Below, one piece after another: positions 7,930-14,682 of a stretch of 64,000 bases of DNA. Source of the stretch: Pseudomonas putida S13.1.2 (lineage in GTDB: Bacteria; Pseudomonadota; Gammaproteobacteria; Pseudomonadales; Pseudomonadaceae); assembly GCF_000498395.2 (NCBI RefSeq), contig NZ_CP010979.1:2728001-2792000 (forward strand), given 5' to 3'. The position numbers were made by a program, and so were the translations under genes. The notes beneath the pieces were generated by a model. That model was given only the letters and a program-made list of their open reading frames with translations. It was not told the origin of the DNA and did no database searches. How positions within the stretch are numbered: position 1 is the first letter of the stretch; each line of letters opens with the position of its first letter.

Positions 7930-8234
7930 TGAGCCATCTTCCCGGCCGCCTGCGTTTTCAGCGGCCATATCGAGCCCCACGCTTGACCTTCTGGACGCTG
8001 ATCACCATCGGCTTGCTGATCGGGCTGTACCTCATTGCACCATCCAAGATCGCGGTTGTTCTGTACAAGGCCGCGTTGGTTACGGGTGGCGCGGTGCTCG
8101 CCTACTGGATCGACCGCGCCCTGTTCCCGTATGCGCGCCCTGACCAAGTTCACGCAGCGCATCAGCCATGGGCAGGCATCCGCCGTGCGCTGATCGTGCT
8201 GGCCTGCGTCCTCGGCCTGACGCTGGGGCTCTGA
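7929..8234 (+). CDS. Putative phage holin-like membrane protein
   Basis: A 101-residue protein with a basic N-terminus, then two or three hydrophobic segments (about residues 20-40 FWTLITIGLLIGLYLIA, 43-60, and 84-101 ALIVLACVLGLTLGL). Small multi-spanning proteins in this position, just before the endolysin gene, are usually holins that time lysis by opening the inner membrane. The call rests on membrane segments and context (transglycosylase and Rz/Rz1 follow). Confidence 0.65.
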   Translation: MSHLPGRLRFQRPYRAPRLTFWTLITIGLLIGLYLIAPSKIAVVLYKAALVTGGAVLAYWIDRALFPYARPDQVHAAHQPWAGIRRALIVLACVLGLTLGL

Positions 8235-8236
8235 CC

Positions 8237-8860
8237 ATGAGAAGCCGTATGTTTGGTCTGGTCCTCCTGGGAGCCTCGGTCTTCGGCATCTTGCCCACCG
8301 CTCTCGCTGCCGTGCCGGCCGAGGCGCAGCAGTACCGCCGCGACCTGACCCGCATTGCCCAGGCCGAGTGGGGACTGGATGCCCCGGTGGCGACCTTCGC
8401 CGCCCAAGTGCACCAGGAGTCGCGCTGGAAGTTCAACGCCAAATCGCCTGTAGGTGCGCAAGGCTTGGGCCAAGTGATGCCCACGACCGCCACCTGGCTC
8501 GCCCAAGTGTTCCCCAAAACGCTGGGCAAAGTTGAGCCTTACAACCCGACCTGGTCGCTGATGGCCCTGGTCAGCTATGACCGCTGGTTGGCTGATCGCA
8601 TCAAGGGCCGCAACGGCTGTGAGCGGCACGCCATGGTGCTGTCCTCCTACAACGGCGGCCTTGGCTGGCTTATCCGTGATCGCAAGCTGGCATCGGCTCA
8701 AGGCGCCGATCCGCTGGTTTGGTTCGGATCTATCGAGCGGTTCAACGCGGGCCGCTCGGCCGCCGCCTTCAAAGAAAACCGGGGCTACCCACGCCTCATC
8801 CTCAAGACCTTTGAAGCCCAATACATCGCCGATGGCTGGGGCAAAGGGGTGTGTTCATGA
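8237..8860 (+). CDS. Lytic transglycosylase, SLT domain (phage endolysin)
   Basis: A 207-residue protein with an N-terminal signal or SAR-type hydrophobic stretch (about residues 5-25, MFGLVLLGASVFGILPTAL) followed by an SLT/lysozyme-like domain. The catalytic Glu is in HQESRWKFNAKSPVGAQGLG, where ES and GLGQVMP are the usual SLT motifs, and a later conserved motif is LSSYNGG. It cleaves peptidoglycan without water to give 1,6-anhydro products and acts in the periplasm at lysis. ATG 8237 is chosen, two bases after the holin stop, though the frame is open from 8168. Confidence 0.85.
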   Translation: MRSRMFGLVLLGASVFGILPTALAAVPAEAQQYRRDLTRIAQAEWGLDAPVATFAAQVHQESRWKFNAKSPVGAQGLGQVMPTTATWLAQVFPKTLGKVEPYNPTWSLMALVSYDRWLADRIKGRNGCERHAMVLSSYNGGLGWLIRDRKLASAQGADPLVWFGSIERFNAGRSAAAFKENRGYPRLILKTFEAQYIADGWGKGVCS

Positions 8861-9495
8861 AGGGCATCAAGCCTGCCGTCACCTGGCTCCTGGTTCTCAC
8901 TATCGCCGTTGGAAGCGTGGCCTTGGTCTACAGCAACGGCCACGACCAAGGTTTCGCCTTGGCGAAAGCTCAGGGTGATGCGGCCTTGGATAAGCAGGGC
9001 AAGGAGCATGAGGCCGAGCTGCGCTACATGGCTGAGTCGGCCGTCATCGGCCTGAAGAAAGCCGCAGACGAGCTAATCGCCTCCCAGGTATACGGCAACC
9101 AACTAGCGGCGGATCTGGTCGCCAAGCGGGACGAGCTGCGGGCCGTCACCGACAAACTCAACGGAGAGATTCAACGTGTCACGACACTCTACCGCCGCGC
9201 CCTCGATGCGCAGCCTGAACCGCTGCCTCCTGCTCTGTTCACTGTTGGCTTTGTCCGCGTGTGGAACAGCGCCCTCTTTGGCACCGCAACCGCAGCCGCA
9301 GTGCCTACCACCGGCACCACCACCAGCGGAGCTGATGCGTCTCCCTCCGGAGCCTCAGCCGCTGACGACCTGATCGCGGGTGTTACCCGCGCTGACCTGC
9401 TGGCGAACCAAGTCAGCAACGGCGAAGGCTATGCCGCCTGCCGTGCCCAGCTCACAAAACTGATCACATGGAATACACGCAATGGACGTAACTGA
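8857..9495 (+). CDS. Rz-like inner-membrane spanin (i-spanin)
   Basis: A 212-residue protein with an N-terminal membrane anchor (WLLVLTIAVGSVALVYS, about residues 8-24) and a long helical periplasmic part rich in Ala, Glu and Lys (residues 30-120). This is the layout of i-spanins, which bridge to an outer-membrane lipoprotein to fuse the two membranes in the last step of lysis. The small lipoprotein gene at 9176-9373 is nested inside in another frame. The start overlaps the endolysin stop (ATGA); a GTG at 8851 is the alternative. Confidence 0.75.
   Translation: MKGIKPAVTWLLVLTIAVGSVALVYSNGHDQGFALAKAQGDAALDKQGKEHEAELRYMAESAVIGLKKAADELIASQVYGNQLAADLVAKRDELRAVTDKLNGEIQRVTTLYRRALDAQPEPLPPALFTVGFVRVWNSALFGTATAAAVPTTGTTTSGADASPSGASAADDLIAGVTRADLLANQVSNGEGYAACRAQLTKLITWNTRNGRN
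9176..9373 (+). CDS. Rz1-like outer-membrane spanin lipoprotein embedded in the Rz gene
   Basis: A 65-residue lipoprotein wholly inside the Rz-like gene but in a different frame. A short signal peptide (RCLLLCSLLALSAC) ends in the lipobox LSAC, followed by a proline-rich tail (PQPQPQ, PPAPPPAEL). This is the classic embedded Rz1 design. The GTG at 9176 has GGAGAG about seven bases upstream; an ATG eleven codons in is the alternative start. It would pair with the Rz-like protein across the periplasm. Confidence 0.8.
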   Translation: MSRHSTAAPSMRSLNRCLLLCSLLALSACGTAPSLAPQPQPQCLPPAPPPAELMRLPPEPQPLTT

Positions 9496-9697
9496 TATCG
9501 CCACAGAAACGGAAGAGGCATTCCGAGAGCAGGCACTGGCGGCGCGAGGCGCAGGCCGGGCGCACTACACCGGGCCTCGCATCACGCACTGCGAGAGCTG
9601 CGGCGACCAGATCCCCCCAGCGCGCAGCGAGATCCTTCCGGGCGTTGAGCTGTGTGTGAGCTGCCAGGAAGACATCGAAAGGATGGGCGGCCGATGA
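9482..9697 (+). CDS. DksA/TraR-family C4 zinc finger protein
   Basis: A 71-residue protein with CESCGDQIPPARSE and, after a short loop, CVSCQED. The CxxC-x17-CxxC arrangement is the DksA/TraR zinc finger. Family members bind the secondary channel of RNA polymerase; short phage and plasmid forms act without ppGpp. The effect on host or phage transcription here is inferred. It lies between the lysis and head genes and overlaps the Rz-like gene by 14 bases. Confidence 0.85.
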   Translation: MDVTDIATETEEAFREQALAARGAGRAHYTGPRITHCESCGDQIPPARSEILPGVELCVSCQEDIERMGGR

Positions 9698-10026
9698 GTA
9701 CCGTCGAGCTGCCGGTCTGGCAGTTGATCAGTATCGGCGTTGGCCTGGTCGGCGCAATGCTGGCCCTCCTGAAACTGCTGCTCGCGGCCATTGAGCGCCG
9801 GCTAGACCAGCGCTTTGCGCACATGGATGGCCGCTTCGAAGAGCTGGCTAAGGACTCTGACCGGCTTCGCCAGGTCGAGCTTGGCCTGGAGAAGCTGCGG
9901 GGCGAAATGCCCCTGCACTACGTGCGCCGCGAAGACTGGGTGCGCAACCAAACCGTCATCGAGGCCAAGCTCGACGCTGTGGCCCTCAAACTCGAAAACG
10001 TCCAACTCCGGGGAGCCCGTCCATGA
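9694..10026 (+). CDS. DUF2730-like membrane-anchored coiled-coil protein
   Basis: A 110-residue protein with an N-terminal hydrophobic helix (ISIGVGLVGAMLALLKLLLA, about residues 12-32), then a charged coiled-coil-like region with FEELAKDSDRLRQVELGLEK. Genes of this shape (DUF2730) stand at this place in Mu-like phages. Function is unknown. The start at 9694 overlaps the previous stop (ATGA); upstream extension in frame to 9652 is unlikely. Confidence 0.6.
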   Translation: MSTVELPVWQLISIGVGLVGAMLALLKLLLAAIERRLDQRFAHMDGRFEELAKDSDRLRQVELGLEKLRGEMPLHYVRREDWVRNQTVIEAKLDAVALKLENVQLRGARP

Positions 10027-10331
10027 ACATTGATCCTGCAAAGACCCGCCGCGAGTCAATGCGCTGGCTCGTCCTGCTCACCCTCAACACCAGTCGCCCC
10101 ATTGATCCGCATGAAGCGGTAGTGCTGTCGACGGTCCAGGGCATGTATCCAGACGCCACGGCGCTAGAGCTGCGCCGCGAGCTTGACTACCTGTCCGACC
10201 GCTCCCTGGTCACGATCGAGAAGTCACCGTCCGGCCCTTGGGTGGCTGGGCTCACTTCGCTCGGCGTCGATATCGCTGAATACACCGTCGATTGCCGTCC
10301 AGGCATCGCTCGCCCAGTGAAGTACTGGTAA
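10023..10331 (+). CDS. Mu gp26-like (VpaChn25_0724-type) protein
   Basis: A 102-residue protein. It has a winged-helix-like pattern (DATALELRRELDYLSDRSLV) and ends with GVDIAEYTVDCRPGIARP, a tail motif typical for the small protein before the gp27 gene of Mu-like phages. Role unknown; a place next to the terminase genes suggests DNA binding in packaging. It overlaps the neighbours by four and one bases. Confidence 0.7.
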   Translation: MNIDPAKTRRESMRWLVLLTLNTSRPIDPHEAVVLSTVQGMYPDATALELRRELDYLSDRSLVTIEKSPSGPWVAGLTSLGVDIAEYTVDCRPGIARPVKYW

Positions 10332-10849
10332 TGCCGCCGCGTAGCAAAGTCACCACACTGCCGCCGGAGATTAAAGCCTGGCTGGATCAGTCTCTGGTGG
10401 AATCGAACTTCAGCGGCTACGAGCTGCTTTCTGCCGAGCTGGAGTCGCGTGGCTACTCCATTGGCAAGAGCGCGCTACACCGCTATGGCAGCGAGTTCGA
10501 AGACAAGCTGGCCGCCCTGAAGATGTCCAGCGAGCAGGCCAAGGCCGTGGTTCAGGCGGCGCCGGATGATGAAGGTGCGGTCAACGAGGCGCTCATGCGC
10601 CTGGTGCAAGAGCACCTGTTCAAGCTGCTGATGGCCACTGGTGATGACGCCAAGATGGACCTGCCCAAGGTGGCCAAGGCCGTTGCCGAGCTAGGCCGGG
10701 CGTCTGTCGTCCAGGCGAAATGGAAGACAGAGGTTCGCGCCCGAGCCGAGGCCGCAGCCAACCAGGTCGAGAAGATCGCCAAGAAAGGTGGACTCAGTGC
10801 CAATACGGTGGATGAGATTCGCCGGGAGATCCTAGGGGTTGCGCCATGA
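10331..10849 (+). CDS. DUF3486 protein, Mu gp27-like small terminase subunit
   Basis: A 172-residue protein with an N-terminal helix-turn-helix-like part (SNFSGYELLSAELESRGYSI) and a long Ala-, Lys- and Glu-rich helical C-terminal part. DUF3486 is the Mu gp27 family, regarded as the small terminase subunit that recognises packaging sites. The large subunit follows, but an opposite-strand gene and an intergenic stretch now separate the two (10852-11363), unlike the compact order in Mu. Confidence 0.85.
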   Translation: MPPRSKVTTLPPEIKAWLDQSLVESNFSGYELLSAELESRGYSIGKSALHRYGSEFEDKLAALKMSSEQAKAVVQAAPDDEGAVNEALMRLVQEHLFKLLMATGDDAKMDLPKVAKAVAELGRASVVQAKWKTEVRARAEAAANQVEKIAKKGGLSANTVDEIRREILGVAP

Positions 10850-10851
10850 AG

Positions 10852-11307
10852 CTACCTGCGAGCGAGTCGGGTGGGCTTGTAGGGCGCGGACCGGACCGTG
10901 TACTTGCATTTAGGGCAGCTCAATACGGCAGAGCCTTGAAGTGTCATGGGCAGACTTTCGGTTTCCATGCAGTGACTGCAATAGAAGTGCGTCGGCTTCT
11001 CTTGGTCGTCGGTCTTCAAAACATATGCATGGTGCGACGTTTCGAAGGTATGAATTTGATACTGCGATTTGACGCTCGTCGATTGATTAGCCTGGTCCCT
11101 CTCGTCCTCAAGCGCCTGAATCCGCTGGACCAGTTCCATCTGACTGAGTTGTGCCTCAAGCAGCTTCTGCTGAAGGTCCATCAGGTTATTGTTCAGCGCG
11201 TACACGCGTTCACGGATGATATTTTCGTCGCGAATGGTAAGGAGCGACTGGCCAATTTCTTTCATCGTTTTTGCGCTTTGGACGGCGCCCGCAACCCAGT
11301 CAAGCAT
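10852..11307 (-). CDS. Opposite-strand coiled-coil/zinc-ribbon protein (moron-like)
   Basis: A 151-residue protein on the minus strand between the small and large terminase genes. Residues about 30-75 form a coiled coil (MDLQQKLLEAQLSQMELVQR), and the C-terminal part has two CxxC pairs (CSHCME and SCPKCKY), a zinc ribbon. GAGGTGA lies just before the ATG. The plus-strand frame over the same bases looks like a shadow. Local base composition is more AT-rich than the flanking packaging genes, which suggests later acquisition. Proteins of this build occur in many prophages without known role; a host-fitness or superinfection function is conjecture. Its stop lies three bases from the gp27 stop. 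Confidence 0.75.
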   Translation of the reverse strand: MLDWVAGAVQSAKTMKEIGQSLLTIRDENIIRERVYALNNNLMDLQQKLLEAQLSQMELVQRIQALEDERDQANQSTSVKSQYQIHTFETSHHAYVLKTDDQEKPTHFYCSHCMETESLPMTLQGSAVLSCPKCKYTVRSAPYKPTRLARR

Positions 11308-11363
11308 TTTTCACCTCGGCCACATGTTAATAGTGGCAATAGCCTAGCACTGCGGAGGTCCAT
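11308..11363. promoter_or_regulatory. Divergent spacer between the minus-strand gene and terminase
   Basis: The 56 bases between the two start codons hold the GAGGTGA site of the minus-strand gene and the GGAGGT site of the terminase gene. TATTAA-like hexamers occur on the minus strand. A moron would need its own promoter here; none can be fixed by eye. Confidence 0.3.
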
Positions 11364-12905
11364 GTGAGCAGCCCGCATATGCTAGATGGCTCTGGGGTCG
11401 TAACCCCATCTGTCCTGTTGCAGTACCAGAAAGACTGGATCGGCATCCGGGCGCCCTTGAAGGTCGGAGAGAAGTCCAGGCGTATCGGCCTCACTTGGGC
11501 GGAAGCGGCTGACAACGTCTTGGTCGCAGCATCTGCGAAGAGTGCCAAGGGCCAAACCGTTTATTACCTGGGGTACAACCAGGACATGACGGTCGAGTAC
11601 ATCCAGGCGTGTGCGATGTGGGCGCGAGCGTTCGACTATGCGGCCGGCGAGATTGAGGAAGGTATCTGGCCGGATGAGGACAAAGAGAAGCACATCAAGA
11701 CCTACACCATTGTGTTTCCCTCAGGGCACCGCATCGTGGCGCTCACCAGTCGCCCGAGCAACTTGCGGGGCCGTCAGGGTGTGGTGGTGATTGATGAGGC
11801 GGCGTTCCACCAGGATCTGGCCGAGCTGCTGAAGGCAGCGCTTGCCCTGTTGATCTGGGGTGGTGAGGTCCATGTGATTAGCACCCATGACGGCACGGAG
11901 AACGCTTTCAACGAGCTGATAGAAGAGATCCGCGCCGGTAAGCGTAAAGGGCATCTGTTCCGCTGCACCTTCAGCGAGGCAGTGGCCGAGGGCCTGTATC
12001 AACGGGTGTGTATGCGCCGTGGTATCCCTCACATCCAGGAAGAAGAGGACGCCTGGGTCGCTGATGTTTACAGCTTCTACGGCGACGCGGCCACCGAAGA
12101 GCTGGACTGCGTGCCCAGCCAAGGCGGCGGCGCGTACCTGTCGTTGGCTCTGGTCGAGAGTCGCACAAGTCGAGACTCCCCGGTGCTGCGCCTCAAGTAC
12201 CCGCAGGGGTATGAGACGGCCCCAGAGCATGTGCGCTTGGCTGAGTCGCTGGAGTGGTGTGAGCGCGAGCTGCTGCCACTGCTGAGGGACTTGCCAACCG
12301 ACGTGCAGAGCTTCTATGGGATGGACTTCGCTCGCTCGGGCGACCTTTCCGTTTTCTGGCCGCTGCTCAAAGAGCAGAACCTGCGCAAGCGGACGCCGTT
12401 CGTGCTGGAGATGCGCAACGTGCCGTTCAAGCAGCAGGAGCAGATCCTGTTCTATATCGTCCGGCGCCTGCCCAATTTCCTCAAGGGCGCGCATGACGCC
12501 CGTGGCAACGGCCAGCAGATCGCCGAGTCTGCTGCCGTGGAGTTCGGATTCAACCGCATTGAGCAGGTCATGCTCACCGAGGGTTGGTACCGGGACAACA
12601 TGCCGCCGTTCAAGGCTGCGCTGGAAGACGACACCCTATATGCCATCCCGGCCGATAAGGACGTTACCGGCGACATCCGCGCTTTCCGGGTAGTGAAAGG
12701 AGTGGCGCGCATCCCTGAGCAGCGCACCACAGAGAAAGGCGGCGACAAGCGCCACGGTGACGCAGGCGTTGCCCTGGTGCTGGCTGACTTCGCCAGTCGC
12801 CAGGAAGTAGAAATATTCGAATCCCACCGCGTTCAGCAGTCGGCCGCGCATGATCGTCAGGTCGTGCGCGGGGCCGGTTGGCGCTCTAAAGAAGGCATCT
12901 GGTAA
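11364..12905 (+). CDS. Terminase large subunit (Mu gp28-like)
   Basis: A 513-residue protein. The N-terminal ATPase part has a deviant Walker A region (GEKSRRIGLTW, about residues 35-46) and a Walker B with catalytic Glu (GVVVIDEAAFH, near 140). The C-terminal half has acidic residues fitting an RNase-H-like nuclease (FYGMDFARSGDLSVF). It pumps phage DNA into the prohead and cuts it at packaging. GTG 11364 is chosen for the GGAGGT five to ten bases upstream. The stop overlaps the portal ATG. Confidence 0.9.
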   Translation: MSSPHMLDGSGVVTPSVLLQYQKDWIGIRAPLKVGEKSRRIGLTWAEAADNVLVAASAKSAKGQTVYYLGYNQDMTVEYIQACAMWARAFDYAAGEIEEGIWPDEDKEKHIKTYTIVFPSGHRIVALTSRPSNLRGRQGVVVIDEAAFHQDLAELLKAALALLIWGGEVHVISTHDGTENAFNELIEEIRAGKRKGHLFRCTFSEAVAEGLYQRVCMRRGIPHIQEEEDAWVADVYSFYGDAATEELDCVPSQGGGAYLSLALVESRTSRDSPVLRLKYPQGYETAPEHVRLAESLEWCERELLPLLRDLPTDVQSFYGMDFARSGDLSVFWPLLKEQNLRKRTPFVLEMRNVPFKQQEQILFYIVRRLPNFLKGAHDARGNGQQIAESAAVEFGFNRIEQVMLTEGWYRDNMPPFKAALEDDTLYAIPADKDVTGDIRAFRVVKGVARIPEQRTTEKGGDKRHGDAGVALVLADFASRQEVEIFESHRVQQSAAHDRQVVRGAGWRSKEGIW

Positions 12906-14455
12906 TGGCCCGTTCCCCCATTGTCGACCAGTACGGTCGCGCCATTGAATACGATCAGCTCACCGAGGAAGTTGCCGCGCCTCGTGTTACTGGCGTGCGC
13001 CAGGTTTGGCACCCATCTGTAGCAGGTGGCCTGACACCTGGTCGACTCGCTGCTCTGCTCCAGGCTGCCGCCGAGGGTGATGCCCGCGATTACCTGACCC
13101 TTGCAGAAGAAATGGAAGAGCGTGACCTGCACTACGCATCCGTGCTTGGCACTCGCAAGCTCGCTCTAGCCGGTCTCAACATCCGGGTAGAAGCGGCCAC
13201 CGACGATGCCGAGGACGTTCGCCGGGCGGATGCCCTGCGCGAGGTAATCGGGTCACCTGAGTTTGGCGAGGTTCAGACTGATCTGACTGACGCCCTGGGC
13301 AAGGGGTATTCGGTCGCGGAGATCATCTGGGACCGCAGTGGCAAGACATGGGTGCCGGAGCGTTTTGAGTGGCGTGACCCGCGCTTCTTCATGTTCGACC
13401 GAGCGACGGGGCAGGAGCTGCGCCTGCTCGATGACGCAGACGTGGTCAATGGCATTGCGCTGGCTCCATACAAGTTCATCGTGCACCGCCCTCGGCTGCG
13501 CACGGGCTTGCCGATCCGTGGCGGTCTGGCGCGTCTGGCTGCGGTTGGCTACATGTGCAAGGCATGGACTTGGAAGGACTGGATGGGCTTTGCCGACATC
13601 TACGGCATCCCCATGCGCGTTGGCCGCTATGGGCCGAACGCCAGTAAGGAAGACATTGGCGTACTGCTGTCGGCGGTGGCCAACCTGGGGAGCGATGCTG
13701 CTGCTGTCATTCCTGACTCGATGCGCATCGACTTCAACCAGGCCGCCAACGTGGCCGGCGCCGGTGACTTCTTCAAAGGACTGGCCGAATGGTGGGACAA
13801 ACAAATGTCCAAGGCCATCGTCGGGCAGACGATGAGCGCCGACGACGGTGCCAGCCTGGCTCAGGCCAAGGTACACAACGAGGTGCGGCTTGACCTTCTG
13901 GAGGCCGACGCCAAGGCCGAGTCGAACACGCTCAACCGCATGTTCGTGCGGCCTTTCTGCGACCTGAATTTTGCACCAGGTCGGCCTTACCCGCGCCTGA
14001 TCATTGATGTGCCACAGCCCGAAAACCTTGAACTGCTGATTAAGGCCGTGACTGCGCTGGTGCCGCTGGGGCTGCGGATCGAGCAGTCGGTTATCCGCGA
14101 CAAGTTCGGTCTGCCTGAGCCAGCGGATGGTGCCGAGATTCTAGCGGTTCAGGCTGCAGCGCCGGCCTCGGCGACCACCGCGCTCAACCGCGAGCAGCCA
14201 AAAGCATCGGCTGCGGTACCAGACATCGTGGACAACCAGGTCAAAACAATGGAGGCATCCGCAGCCGCATCCATGGATGACATGGTCGAACCGATCAAGG
14301 AGCTACTGGACTCGGTGTCCAGCCTTGAGGAATTTCGCGACCGGCTTATTGAGGCATACCCAGCAATGAACGCAGAACAGCTCACCAACGCCATGGCTGA
14401 TGGCTTGGCGGCGGCGAGCCTGGCCGGCCGCGACGATGTGCTCAGGGGGCTCTAG
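12905..14455 (+). CDS. Portal protein (DUF935, Mu gp29-like)
   Basis: A 516-residue protein with the DUF935 pattern, for example around GKGYSVAEIIWDRSGKTW (about residues 138-155), WTWKDWMGFADIYGIPMRVG and a later LIIDVPQPENLELL. Portal dodecamers form the DNA gate of the head and bind terminase. The last 100 residues are Ala-rich and less conserved. The 3' end overlaps the stop of a minus-strand small gene (14452-14454), so the two genes converge. Confidence 0.9.
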   Translation: MARSPIVDQYGRAIEYDQLTEEVAAPRVTGVRQVWHPSVAGGLTPGRLAALLQAAAEGDARDYLTLAEEMEERDLHYASVLGTRKLALAGLNIRVEAATDDAEDVRRADALREVIGSPEFGEVQTDLTDALGKGYSVAEIIWDRSGKTWVPERFEWRDPRFFMFDRATGQELRLLDDADVVNGIALAPYKFIVHRPRLRTGLPIRGGLARLAAVGYMCKAWTWKDWMGFADIYGIPMRVGRYGPNASKEDIGVLLSAVANLGSDAAAVIPDSMRIDFNQAANVAGAGDFFKGLAEWWDKQMSKAIVGQTMSADDGASLAQAKVHNEVRLDLLEADAKAESNTLNRMFVRPFCDLNFAPGRPYPRLIIDVPQPENLELLIKAVTALVPLGLRIEQSVIRDKFGLPEPADGAEILAVQAAAPASATTALNREQPKASAAVPDIVDNQVKTMEASAAASMDDMVEPIKELLDSVSSLEEFRDRLIEAYPAMNAEQLTNAMADGLAAASLAGRDDVLRGL

Positions 14456-14658
14456 AGCAGGTGGTTCACTTTGCGTTGCGCTTTAAGCAAGTTGAAGGTG
14501 GCCTTGTCCATCACATAGGTCCTGGTGCCTACGTAGACGGTTACCGTGTCTCGCTCGGCAACGGGGTGAATACCTGCAGGGATGGTGTCCGTTCCCCCTG
14601 CAACGTTAAGGAATTCGCACTCTTCGAATCTCCAATTAACAGCAAAACCAATTCCCAT
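14452..14658 (-). CDS. Small opposite-strand protein between portal and MuF genes
   Basis: A 68-residue product (MGIGFAVNWRFEECEF... to KAQRKVNHLL) on the minus strand. The ATG at 14658 has GGAG about seven bases upstream; an in-frame ATG at 14670 lacks one. The frame runs further back, but there it is antisense to the MuF gene. The stretch 14456-14682 has no plus-strand frame with matching quality and is visibly more AT-rich than the flanking head genes. No family was recognised. Alternating charged and beta-type residues (RDTVTVYVGTRTYVMDKATF) suggest a small beta-rich protein. A moron is likely. Confidence 0.6.
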   Translation of the reverse strand: MGIGFAVNWRFEECEFLNVAGGTDTIPAGIHPVAERDTVTVYVGTRTYVMDKATFNLLKAQRKVNHLL

Positions 14659-14682
14659 CTTGATCTCCATGCGTGGTGAAAA

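Noticed and set aside
10846..11367. 173-codon plus-strand frame in the gap between terminase genes
   Set aside because: The minus-strand product has a coiled coil, a zinc ribbon and a ribosome site. The plus frame has low-quality composition and no motif.
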